A stretch of DNA of 10,230 nt from an uncultured Nitrospinaceae bacterium. Its GTDB lineage: Bacteria; Nitrospinota; Nitrospinia; Nitrospinales; VA-1. Position numbers and translations under genes: made by a program. The stretch covers positions 1 to 10,230 of the forward strand of contig CAJWLY010000038.1 of assembly GCA_913043155.1 (NCBI GenBank), in the 5' to 3' direction. The notes under the pieces are model-generated. The model was not told where the DNA came from, did not search any database, and was given only the letters and a program-made list of their open reading frames with translations. Positions 1 through 7,258 of the stretch are shown piece by piece. The number at the start of each line of letters is the position of its first letter. The first letter of the stretch is position 1.

Positions 1-769
1 TTTTGGTCTCCGGATGAAGCAACCCGACAGGTTTGAGCGGCCCAAACGCCAGAGTGCGTTCTCCTCGCATCGCGAGGTCCTCAATAGGCATACACCCCTC
101 GAAGTAAACCGGCTTTTCAAATGATTTTAAAGGAACTGTTTCGCCCATTCTCAGCTCACGCACAAGGGTCGAATACTGCTCTTCATTCAATGGACAGTTT
201 AAATAATCATCTCCTCCCTTGTTATACCTAGACGCAAAAAAGGTTTTAGTATAGTCAATAGAGTTGGCATCGACGACCGGGGACAACGCATCATAAAAAT
301 ACAAGTATTGCTGTCCGATCAACTGGGAAATATTTTCTGAAAGTCTGGGAGATGTGAGTGGACCGGTAGCGATGATCACGGGTCCTTCCTCTGGAATTTC
401 CGTTACTTCTTCCCGCTTGAGCGTAATATTGGGATGGGCAGAAAGTTTAGCCGTAATTTCGTTGGAAAATAATTCCCGGTCCACGGCCAAGGCACTGCCC
501 GCTGGAACAGCATGGTCATCTCCAACTCCAATCACAATGGAGTTAAACTTTCTAAGCTCTTCTTTTAGGAGGTGTGGGGCGGAATACGGCTGGTTGTTGC
601 CCAGAGAATTACTGCAGACGAGCTCGGCACAGTTTTGAGTTTTGTGCGCCGGGGTGGGGCGAACCGGACGCATTTCGCACAAAACCACCGGAACACCTCT
701 TTCGGCCGCCTGCCAAGCCGCCTCGGAACCGGCAAGCCCGGCTCCCAGTATAGTTAAGTATTTTTTCAC
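1..769 (-). CDS. trmFO: TrmFO, methylenetetrahydrofolate-tRNA-(uracil-5-)-methyltransferase (N-terminal part; C-terminus outside window)
   Basis: TrmFO is a cytoplasmic FAD enzyme that makes 5-methyluridine at position 54 of the tRNA T-loop, taking the methylene group from 5,10-methylenetetrahydrofolate. Reading the minus strand gives 256 uninterrupted residues; the family is usually about 440. A Rossmann FAD motif GAGLAGSEAA spans residues 9-18. The family motif ELVCSNS contains Cys52. FEGCMPIEDLA followed by LAFGPLKPVGL lies near residues 223-250 with Cys226. The two cysteines match the catalytic pair (Cys53 and Cys226) of the Bacillus subtilis enzyme. The start is GTG at 769-767, because the FAD motif begins eight residues later; a purine-rich AGGGGA lies just upstream with a short spacer. 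The gene begins 17 bases after the topA stop, so the two are probably co-transcribed and perhaps translationally coupled, the arrangement seen in many bacteria. No frameshift is visible. Identity is secure; only the missing C-terminus is unknown. Confidence 0.95.
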   Translation of the reverse strand, partial: MKKYLTILGAGLAGSEAAWQAAERGVPVVLCEMRPVRPTPAHKTQNCAELVCSNSLGNNQPYSAPHLLKEELRKFNSIVIGVGDDHAVPAGSALAVDRELFSNEITAKLSAHPNITLKREEVTEIPEEGPVIIATGPLTSPRLSENISQLIGQQYLYFYDALSPVVDANSIDYTKTFFASRYNKGGDDYLNCPLNEEQYSTLVRELRMGETVPLKSFEKPVYFEGCMPIEDLAMRGERTLAFGPLKPVGLLHPETK

Positions 770-786
770 GCGTCCCCTGCGCAATT

Positions 787-3075
787 TCAAGCAGCTGTGG
801 ATTTTTTATACTTGCACTTGGGGCAAATAACCGAAGGATCTTCGTTCTTTTTCCATTTCTCGACCATGAAGGGATTTTTACATTCGGGGCACGCCTCCCC
901 CACCGGCTTCTCCCAGGATACAAAACTGCATTTTGGATAAGCCGTACACCCGTAAAATGTTCTGCCTTTTTTAGACCGGCGGGCAGCAATCTTCCCTTCA
1001 CATGCCTCCTCCGGGCAGGCGATACCAAGGTCAATGGGCTTGGTGAATTTACAGTCCGGATAGTTTGAGCAGGCAATGAATTTCCCAAACCGTCCGATTT
1101 TCATCACCAACGGAGAACTGCACTTTTCACATGAACCTTCAACTTCGGTGGACTCGGAAACCTTTTTCCCATCGGGACCTTCCTTTGCCACCTCCCGAGT
1201 ATTTTTACAATCGGGGTATCCGGAACAGGCCATGAATTTTCCAAACCGCCCCCACTTGATAATCATTGGCTGACTACACTTTTCACAAACTTCGTCGGTT
1301 TCCTCCACCTCTGCCTTAAGATCTTTCATTTTCTTTTCCGCCTCATCCAGGTCGGCCTTGAACGGAACATAAAAAGTCTGTAACGTGTCGACCCACTCCG
1401 TTTTTCCCTCTTCTATTTGGTCCAGCTTATCTTCCATATTGGCAGTAAATTCGGTGGTCATAATATCTGGAAAATGCTCCAGAAGAAGATCTGAAATTAA
1501 GAGACCCAACTCAGTCGGTAGCAACCGACGTTCCTCGTTATGCACATAATCCCGGTCCTTGATCACACTGATGATGGCGGCATACGTACTGGGCCGTCCA
1601 ACGCCCTCCTCTTCAAGCTTTTTGACTAACATGGCCTCTGTAAACCGAGGAGGTGGTTGCGTGAAGTGTTGCTCGGGACGTACTTCCAGCAGTTTCAACT
1701 TTTCTCCCTTTTCGAGCGCAGGCAGAATGCGGTCTCCGGTTTTCGTCTGATCGCTGGGTTCTTCATCACCAGACTCAACATATACTTGCATGAAGCCTGC
1801 AAACTTCACTACTGAACCGTTACTTCGGAAAAGGTATTTCCCCGATCTGATATCAAACTGGGTAGTATCCAGAATTGCAGGAACCATCTGACAAGAAACG
1901 GACCGGGACCAGATAAGATCGTACAAACGAAACATATCCTTTTCGAGGTATTCCTTAATTGATGCCGGTTCAAGTTCGACATCAGTTGGTCGAATTGCTT
2001 CGTGAGCTTCCTGTGCAGATTTCTTGTTTTTATAAACATTGGGAGACTCGGGAAGGAAATCGCTGCCGTACCGGTTTTTCACGTAAGCCCGGATCATATC
2101 TATCGCTTCTGTAGAAAAGCGGGTCGAATCCGTACGCATATAAGTAATTAAGCCTACAGCGCCTCTACCCCCAACAGCCACACCCTCGTACAATCGCTGG
2201 GCAAGCATCATGGTCTTTTTCGGGGAAAAATTTAGTTTGCGTGACGCTTCCTGCTGTAACGTACTGGTAATGAATGGGGCCGCAGGGTTCCGTTTCTTCT
2301 CCTTCCGATTAATACCTTCAAGCACCGGTTCGGCGCCGTCCATATCCTTGACCACGGCGTCGGCTATTGCCTGATTCGGAATTTCTGCCTTCTTTCCATC
2401 TACCTTGAGCAGTTTGCCCTGAAATGTCGGCTTCACCTTCCCTTCAAGGTCCAGGGTGATCGACCAGTATTCTTCAGATTTGAAGGCCTTAATTTCCTTC
2501 TCGCGGTCACACACAATGCGCAACGCAACCGATTGCACCCGCCCCGCACTCAAGCCTCGGTGTACCTTCTTCCATAATATGGGGCTGATTTTGTACCCAA
2601 CCAACCGATCAAGGACGCGCCGGGCCTGCTGGGCATTGACCTTGTTGACATTGACCTCGGTTGGATTTTTGATCGCTTCGGTAACCGCTTTCTTTGTGAT
2701 TTCGTTAAACATCACGCGAAAAATTTTTCCTTGTGTGTGCTTGGATATTTCATTTCCTATATGAAAAGCAATGGCCTCACCTTCTCTATCCGGATCAGGA
2801 GCGAGATAAATTTTATCCGCCTTCTTTGCGGCCGCTTTTAATTCGCTGAGAATTTTCCCTTTACCGCGAATGGTAATGTATTCCGGAGCAAAGTTATTCT
2901 CCACATCCACCCCAAGCTTCTTTTTCGGCAAATCCTTTAAGTGCCCAACCGATGCCTTAACGGTAAAATTTCTGCCAACCATTTTCTTGAGTGTGTTGAC
3001 CTTGGTGGGGGACTCAACGATCAACAATGACTTATCCACGGCCTTGTCAGAAGTTTTTTTTGTTGTTTTGGCCAC
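787..3075 (-). CDS. topA: DNA topoisomerase I (type IA) with four C-terminal zinc ribbons
   Basis: TopA relaxes negative supercoils by Mg-dependent single-strand cleavage and strand passage through a 5'-phosphotyrosine link. The 762-residue protein opens with a Toprim domain: Glu21 in LLIVESPTK and the acidic triad DPDRE at residues 94-98. The catalytic tyrosine is Tyr312 in GLITYMRTDSTR. Further family motifs are HEAIRPT (358-364) and GVGRPSTYA (491-499). Four Cys4 zinc ribbons follow, with cysteines at 597/600/617/623, 649/652/669/675, 687/692/710/716 and 729/732/751/754. The first two carry the GRFGKFxACSxYPDC signature of topoisomerase C-terminal fingers; the fourth is more diverged. The start is GTG at 3075-3073, with AGGAG at 3085-3081 five bases upstream, which settles the start. 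The first 15 residues are a Lys/Thr-rich extension. trmFO follows after 17 bases. All key catalytic residues are present. Confidence 0.98.
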   Translation of the reverse strand: MAKTTKKTSDKAVDKSLLIVESPTKVNTLKKMVGRNFTVKASVGHLKDLPKKKLGVDVENNFAPEYITIRGKGKILSELKAAAKKADKIYLAPDPDREGEAIAFHIGNEISKHTQGKIFRVMFNEITKKAVTEAIKNPTEVNVNKVNAQQARRVLDRLVGYKISPILWKKVHRGLSAGRVQSVALRIVCDREKEIKAFKSEEYWSITLDLEGKVKPTFQGKLLKVDGKKAEIPNQAIADAVVKDMDGAEPVLEGINRKEKKRNPAAPFITSTLQQEASRKLNFSPKKTMMLAQRLYEGVAVGGRGAVGLITYMRTDSTRFSTEAIDMIRAYVKNRYGSDFLPESPNVYKNKKSAQEAHEAIRPTDVELEPASIKEYLEKDMFRLYDLIWSRSVSCQMVPAILDTTQFDIRSGKYLFRSNGSVVKFAGFMQVYVESGDEEPSDQTKTGDRILPALEKGEKLKLLEVRPEQHFTQPPPRFTEAMLVKKLEEEGVGRPSTYAAIISVIKDRDYVHNEERRLLPTELGLLISDLLLEHFPDIMTTEFTANMEDKLDQIEEGKTEWVDTLQTFYVPFKADLDEAEKKMKDLKAEVEETDEVCEKCSQPMIIKWGRFGKFMACSGYPDCKNTREVAKEGPDGKKVSESTEVEGSCEKCSSPLVMKIGRFGKFIACSNYPDCKFTKPIDLGIACPEEACEGKIAARRSKKGRTFYGCTAYPKCSFVSWEKPVGEACPECKNPFMVEKWKKNEDPSVICPKCKYKKSTAA

Positions 3076-3173
3076 CGTTTCTCCTAGGCTTCAAATTTAC
3101 AGCTTTTTTCCATCGTACCAAGGATTCCTCTACTCATCCCGTAGGTAATTCAATAATTTCCACGAAGAGGGCT

Positions 3174-3186
3174 CCCCGATCCGGGG
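3174..3186 (-). other. Small GC hairpin at the predicted 5' end of the topA transcript
   Basis: CCCCG-GAT-CGGGG on the minus strand is a perfect five-base-pair stem with a three-base loop. It sits exactly where the predicted topA transcript would begin. No T-run follows it, so it does not look like an intrinsic terminator for the TolC-like gene. It could protect the mRNA 5' end, be an operator, or be chance. Confidence 0.3.
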
Positions 3187-3187
3187 T

Positions 3188-3216
3188 ATTCTCATGGATG
3201 AACGGATCTGCGTCAA
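3188..3216 (-). promoter_or_regulatory. Candidate sigma70 promoter for topA-trmFO
   Basis: Read on the minus strand, TTGACG (3216-3211, five of six consensus bases) is separated by 17 bases from GAGAAT (3193-3188, four of six). Transcription would start near 3181, giving a leader of about 105 bases before the topA GTG. It lies in the 230-base gap after the TolC-like gene, where a promoter for topA is expected. The call is by eye only. Confidence 0.4.
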
Positions 3217-3305
3217 GGAAAGAATGTCACCGAGTTCTGGTAAGAAAGAACCACCAGTTTATTGGAAACGAGATAGGTTTAAGAGAAGCGTGAACCAGTT
3301 CCTCT

Positions 3306-4238
3306 CTATTTGAGAGTCAAAGCGGCCGTCTTTTCGAGTTCGGCCACGGCAAGGTTGAAGGTATAAATCGAATTATAGTAACCACTCAAAACCCGCGTGT
3401 ATATGATGAGCGCTTCAAAAAGGCTACCTGAATCTCCGATCCCAAAATCGTAATTTGCCACTTCCGCTACGAGAAGGGCGCGGGTGATTCTCCGGTTCCG
3501 CTTTCCCAATTTCACTTTCTCCCTAGCCTCATCGACGGCAATGAAAGTCTTATGCAGGGTCAGCCGATCTTCTCCGTCCAGCTTACCTTTCAAGTTGGAC
3601 GTGGAACTGTTGGAAACGGAGTGGGTTTTCTCGGAAGCACTTTCCGGCCCCGTGGGGGAACCAGCCGTTTTCAAAAAGTCCTCGAAGTTTTTTGGGGAAA
3701 ACTCCACCGGCAGCACATCCTTCTCGACGATTCTGGTATCGGGAGTCAGTTCTCTGCCGATCAATCGCCCCAAGGACAGCTTGGCAACATGCATTTCATG
3801 CTTCAACCCAACAATATCGTTTAACGTATCCGAGAGCCCGAGTTTCAACTTGGTGATATCGGACTGCGAGACTTCACCCTCCCCTTCCTCGAGTATTTCC
3901 TCCGACTTGTTTACCGCTTTCTCAAAATGGCCCTGAACCTCCTCCGCGATATCCAATTGTTCCAACTGAGTCTGGATCTGGTAATAGTATTTTTTAACCA
4001 AAAATGTTACTTCCTCGGGAGAATGAAAAGCCTTTCCAGAACTGTTGAGGGTATTCAACTTTAAAGCAAGGCGAATCGTCTCATCAAGAGAAGGGATTAT
4101 ATCTTCTTGCCCGTTGGCCCTGGTATCGCAAACCGTAATAAAAAAAATAAAAACACACGCAAAAACGACTGAAAGCGCGGCCCGTGATAAACCAGGTCGA
4201 AAAGATTGGAGAAACCAGATACTCCTACGTGGGTTCAT
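3306..4238 (-). CDS. TolC/OEP-family-like exported protein, short and divergent
   Basis: TolC-type proteins form outer-membrane and periplasmic channels for efflux or secretion. The evidence here is pattern likeness. Using the ATG at 4238, the protein is 310 residues, with a basic n-region and a hydrophobic core (about residues 20-36, ALSVVFACVFIFFITVC) that looks like a signal peptide, cleavable near DTRA/NGQ. A long helical stretch follows, about residues 75-160, ending SDITKLKLGL...AKLSLGRLIG, like the OEP alpha-hairpin. A Ser/Thr-rich linker sits near 190-220. The C-terminal block (ANYDFGIGDSGSLFEALIIY, then GYYNSIYTFNLAVAELEKTA) resembles the end of a TolC repeat. Typical TolC proteins have 420-480 residues and two such repeats, so this one is reduced. 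An upstream GTG at 4313, preceded by AAGGGG, would add 25 hydrophobic residues; I prefer the ATG because it gives a normal signal peptide, although its own ribosome site is weak. It lies upstream of topA, with 230 bases between. No partner pump or fusion protein is nearby. Confidence 0.65.
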   Translation of the reverse strand: MNPRRSIWFLQSFRPGLSRAALSVVFACVFIFFITVCDTRANGQEDIIPSLDETIRLALKLNTLNSSGKAFHSPEEVTFLVKKYYYQIQTQLEQLDIAEEVQGHFEKAVNKSEEILEEGEGEVSQSDITKLKLGLSDTLNDIVGLKHEMHVAKLSLGRLIGRELTPDTRIVEKDVLPVEFSPKNFEDFLKTAGSPTGPESASEKTHSVSNSSTSNLKGKLDGEDRLTLHKTFIAVDEAREKVKLGKRNRRITRALLVAEVANYDFGIGDSGSLFEALIIYTRVLSGYYNSIYTFNLAVAELEKTAALTLK

Positions 4239-4765
4239 CAGAAAATAACTTGTTAAAGGTTCGCGAAAGATTATGTAGAGGAGGAAAAAATACAGGAAAA
4301 GAAAAAAGGGCACCGAACCCCTTAAGAGACCTTGATGGCAACCAAGATAGAAGCAACAACTATCTGTCGCGGTCCTTTCTCAAGAGAACACCTAGTCTTG
4401 AGTAGAAGTTCAGCACCCCTTTCAGAGTAGTGTAAATCTATCATACGACCCGCTCCTTGTCAATGATATTTTGGATGACTTGAAACTTTAAAATTTCCCA
4501 AAATAAACACTAAAATATTATAAAATAGTAGTTTAAAAGCAATTAAAAAGAAACATCTGATGACTAAGTATCTTGCACAGGTCAATTAATAAACCTTATT
4601 TATATAATTTACATTTACTGTATTTTTTATAAAGGATCACCAGTTCTAGCCACGCCCCAAATCATTTATATCAATTACCGCGATGGGCACCGGAACAAAG
4701 GTCAGGACAAAAGTGGCCATAGCAGCACTCCCTGCCCTCTGATGCTTCTTGATCTGTAACACCCA
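4239..4765. other. Intergenic region between proA and the TolC-like gene, AT-rich in the middle
   Basis: This is the largest non-coding stretch. I see no convincing gene on either strand. The part at about 4470-4640 is markedly AT-rich with short A and T runs. It contains the promoter at 4463-4435 and, at the low end, the leader (or possible N-terminal extension) of the TolC-like gene. The 3' trailer of proA (4765-4660) has no clear GC stem followed by a T-run, so proA termination is unresolved. A very short AATAA-ACC-TTATT inverted repeat is too weak to call a terminator. Confidence 0.6.
4435..4463 (-). promoter_or_regulatory. Sigma70-type promoter for the TolC-like gene
   Basis: On the minus strand a perfect TTGACA (4463-4458) and TAGATT (4440-4435, four of six consensus bases) are 17 bases apart, the ideal spacing. 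Transcription would start near 4428. That leaves about 115 bases to the upstream GTG (4313) or 190 to the preferred ATG (4238). The sites lie in non-coding AT-rich sequence and point at the TolC-like gene. This is the clearest promoter in the window. Confidence 0.55.
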
Positions 4766-6067
4766 TCAAGAGTTGGGAATGTATTTATGAGTAAATTCCC
4801 GGGCGCCAGCACCGGAATACTCGGCCACGGTCTGTCCATCACCAACCAGCTTGTATTTATAAATAACCAACCCTTCAAGCCCCACTGGACCCCGCGCATG
4901 GGTCTTGTTGGTACTGATCCCAATCTCGGCCCCCAGGCCGTAGCGGAATCCGTCAGCAAACCGCGTCGATGCGTTCCACATAACGCTGGACGAATCAACC
5001 TCGTTGAGGAATCGTTCCGCCTGCTCTGCATCTTCGGTGACAATCATATCGGTATGTCCCGAACCGTGGGCGTTGATGAACTCGATCGCCTCGGATAAAT
5101 TGGAAACAACCTTGATCGACAGTTTAAGGTCCGTATACTCCGTATCCCAGTCCGCTGTTTCTGCCGGCTTCATGTCGCCAATCACGTCTCGCGTCTTTCC
5201 GCAGCCAACCAGTTCAACACCCTTGCCACGGAACCGATCCACGAGCAGCGGCAAGACCTTCTCCACCATACCCGCATGCACTAACAAGGTTTCCATCGCG
5301 TTGCACGCAGCCGGATACTGTAGTTTGCTGTCGAGAGCGAGGGCGATCGCTTTATCAATATCCGCGCCCAGGTCGATATAACCGTGACAGATACCCTCGG
5401 AGTGACCCAGCACAGGAATTCGCGTATTCTCTTGAATGTATTTGACAAACTCGTTACTCCCACGCGGAACAATGAGGTTGATGTTTTTCTCCTCCCTCAG
5501 CATATCTGCTACTTCCGAACGCGTCTCGATCATCTGAACCCCACCGATCGGCACACTTTCGACCTTGCAGATAGCTTCGCGGATCAGCGATACGATGATC
5601 CTGTTAGAATTCTGCGCTTCGCGCCCACCCTTTAAAATAACAGCATTACCGGACTTTAGACACAAGGCCGAAATCTGCGGAACGGCATCGGGGCGCGACT
5701 CGAAAATCGCCCCTATCACACCGATGGGACAACTCACCCGGTACAGCATCAGACCTTGGTCCATTTCCATTCCCATCTGCTGCTGCCCAACCGGGTCCGC
5801 CAACCCTGCCACACTGCGAATGCCCTTAGCCATGCCCTGCACCTTGTTTTCATTCAAGCGAAGCCGTGCGATGAGCGGCCCTGGAATGTTCTCCTTCTCA
5901 GCAAACTCCAAGTCCTGCGCATTGGCTTCGAGGATAGAGGCACATCCGCTTTCAAGCGCATCGGCTGCCTTCTCTAACGCGTAGTTTTTAACGTCTGTGG
6001 GAAGATGTGCTAGCTTCAATGCCGCCGCTTTCGCCTCGGCAGCAATCTCTGTAACGGTTTTGCTCAT
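4766..6067 (-). CDS. proA: Gamma-glutamyl phosphate reductase (glutamate-5-semialdehyde dehydrogenase)
   Basis: ProA carries out the second step of proline synthesis: NADPH-dependent reduction of gamma-glutamyl phosphate to glutamate-5-semialdehyde in the cytoplasm. The 433-residue protein is slightly longer than the usual 410-420 and shows the family's motifs in order: CPIGVIGAIFESRPDA (113-128), LKSGNAVILKGGREA (137-151), GHSEGICHGYID (221-232), the catalytic-cysteine motif YPAACNAMET with Cys255, NASTRFADGFRYGLGAEIG (365-383) and THARGPVGLEGL followed by YKYKLVGDGQ (389-412). The start is ATG at 6067, supported by the typical N-terminal helices, though no clear Shine-Dalgarno precedes it. 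It lies 94 bases after LRR-A. Its usual partners proB, nadD and rsfS are not in the window, so it looks like a stand-alone gene. Nothing suggests damage. Confidence 0.97.
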   Translation of the reverse strand: MSKTVTEIAAEAKAAALKLAHLPTDVKNYALEKAADALESGCASILEANAQDLEFAEKENIPGPLIARLRLNENKVQGMAKGIRSVAGLADPVGQQQMGMEMDQGLMLYRVSCPIGVIGAIFESRPDAVPQISALCLKSGNAVILKGGREAQNSNRIIVSLIREAICKVESVPIGGVQMIETRSEVADMLREEKNINLIVPRGSNEFVKYIQENTRIPVLGHSEGICHGYIDLGADIDKAIALALDSKLQYPAACNAMETLLVHAGMVEKVLPLLVDRFRGKGVELVGCGKTRDVIGDMKPAETADWDTEYTDLKLSIKVVSNLSEAIEFINAHGSGHTDMIVTEDAEQAERFLNEVDSSSVMWNASTRFADGFRYGLGAEIGISTNKTHARGPVGLEGLVIYKYKLVGDGQTVAEYSGAGAREFTHKYIPNS

Positions 6068-6161
6068 TATGATTTTCAGTTATTCAATTTTTATTTAGAT
6101 ATTTGTGGAGCACAAAGTATCATGAAAAAAAATCTCAACAAAAACTTCGAGGATTCATCTT

Positions 6162-7121
6162 TCAAGGAGAACTCCCCTCCCCCGGGTAGATCGGATTGAT
6201 AATGTTAAAGTTGGGAGAGGTCTCAAGGGACTGTCGTCCCGCTTTACCAATCTCGTTGCCCCACATCTTAAGAATCCAGAGTTTGGGTAGTGTCTTCGAA
6301 GCAGCTAGCGACGACGCCCCATTTTTCGTGATCCCATTCCACTGCAGGTCGAGCTCTTCAAGGTTCTGCAGGGTGCCCGACTCAGCCACTGCCGCCACAC
6401 CCGCGTCCCCGATTGTATTCTTTTTTAATACGAGCACTCGTAGATTTTTCACCACGGGCGATTTAGCAAGCGCTTCCACCCCTTTAGCCCCAACAAGATT
6501 TCCGAAAAGGTCAAGTACCTCTAAAGCGCGAAGATAAGGCGATCCCGCTAACGCCTTTAGTCCGGCATCACTAATACCGTTATCGCCGAGCTTGAGTTCC
6601 TTTAGATGCCGCAGACTTTCCGATTGAGCAATCGCCTGTACTCCTTCATCTCCTATCCCATTGCTGGTGAGATTGAGAGCTTCCAAGTGGATCACATTTT
6701 CAGAGTCTGCGAGCGCCCGCACACCAGCCTCCCCGATCCTGTTCCATTGCAGGTTGAGATTTCGCAGATTCCTGAAATTTTCCGACTTGGCGATCAATTC
6801 GGCCCCTCTAGCTCCGACCTTGTTGGACAGCAGGTTAAGAACCTCAATTTTCTTGAGGTACTTCGACCCGGCCAACGCCTTGATTCCAGCATCTCCGACT
6901 CTGTGCCCATAAAGTCCAAGGCTCTTCACCCGCTTGAGCAGGCGCGATTTCGCCAGCCTTCCAACCCCCTTATCTCCCAAGTCGCCGACGTTTCTAAAAT
7001 CCAGCAAGACCCCGTCCTGCTTTAGTTCCTTGAGGATGAGCTCATTGATATCGTACGCGACGACAGAAGAAGCAAACGAAATACTGAAGAAAACCAATGC
7101 ACACGATGAAATCCACTTCAT
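6162..7121 (-). CDS. Secreted leucine-rich-repeat protein (LRR-A), ribonuclease-inhibitor-like repeats
   Basis: Function unknown; probably an extracytoplasmic protein-binding scaffold. The 319-residue protein has a signal peptide: MKW, a hydrophobic core to about residue 20, and a likely cut after SVVA (residue 22). An N-terminal cap-like segment (40-67) precedes nine leucine-rich repeats in a strict 27-residue register, beginning at residues 68, 95, 122, 149, 176, 203, 230, 257 and 284. Each follows LxLxxNxIGxxGxxALAxSxxLxxLxx, which resembles the ribonuclease-inhibitor class with an alpha-helix on the outer face. A short Pro/Gly tail (GEGSSP) ends the protein. There is no transmembrane anchor, lipobox, enzymatic or sorting domain. 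ATG at 7121 is chosen for the signal peptide; the ribosome site is weak (AAGAG). It is a paralogue of LRR-B, and the NHL protein lies between them, 137 bases upstream. Similar repeats occur in planctomycete and myxobacterial proteins; no specific relative is claimed. Confidence 0.85.
   Translation of the reverse strand: MKWISSCALVFFSISFASSVVAYDINELILKELKQDGVLLDFRNVGDLGDKGVGRLAKSRLLKRVKSLGLYGHRVGDAGIKALAGSKYLKKIEVLNLLSNKVGARGAELIAKSENFRNLRNLNLQWNRIGEAGVRALADSENVIHLEALNLTSNGIGDEGVQAIAQSESLRHLKELKLGDNGISDAGLKALAGSPYLRALEVLDLFGNLVGAKGVEALAKSPVVKNLRVLVLKKNTIGDAGVAAVAESGTLQNLEELDLQWNGITKNGASSLAASKTLPKLWILKMWGNEIGKAGRQSLETSPNFNIINPIYPGEGSSP
6192..6920 (-). repeat. Nine coding LRR repeats of 81 bases (LRR-A)
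   Basis: Nine tandem units of exactly 27 codons are conserved at the protein level (LxLxxNxIG core) but clearly diverged at the DNA level. This indicates old duplication rather than a recent, unstable array. Confidence 0.8.
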
Positions 7122-7258
7122 ATCGCACTCTTACACGGGCACTTCACTGCTAAAACGTGCAGAAACTGCTCTCAGATAAGCTCAAATTGATAAAGTTGTT
7201 GTCACATTGACCCTGTCGAAACGTAAAACCAATTACGCGGACTTTTCAGCAAAACATA

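Noticed and set aside
609..1088. 159-residue minus-strand frame overlapping the topA end and trmFO start
   Set aside because: It overlaps two secure genes in another frame and its translation shows no domain.
3302..3316. CTCTC-TATTT-GAGAG hairpin over the stop codon of the TolC-like gene, considered as a terminator
   Set aside because: The stem is only five base pairs, weak, and has no following T-run in the direction of transcription.
3484..3936. 150-residue plus-strand frame inside the TolC-like gene
   Set aside because: It is antisense to an exported protein with a recognisable family pattern; the translation is Ser/Phe-rich noise.
4050..4060. ITVC in the TolC-like leader, considered as a lipobox
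   Set aside because: Val before Cys is not accepted in usual lipoboxes (Gly, Ala or Ser expected), and TRA-NGQ a few residues on is a better signal peptidase I site.
6123..6160. T8 run after LRR-A, considered as an intrinsic terminator
   Set aside because: No stable stem directly precedes the T-run; the best pairing is about three bases.
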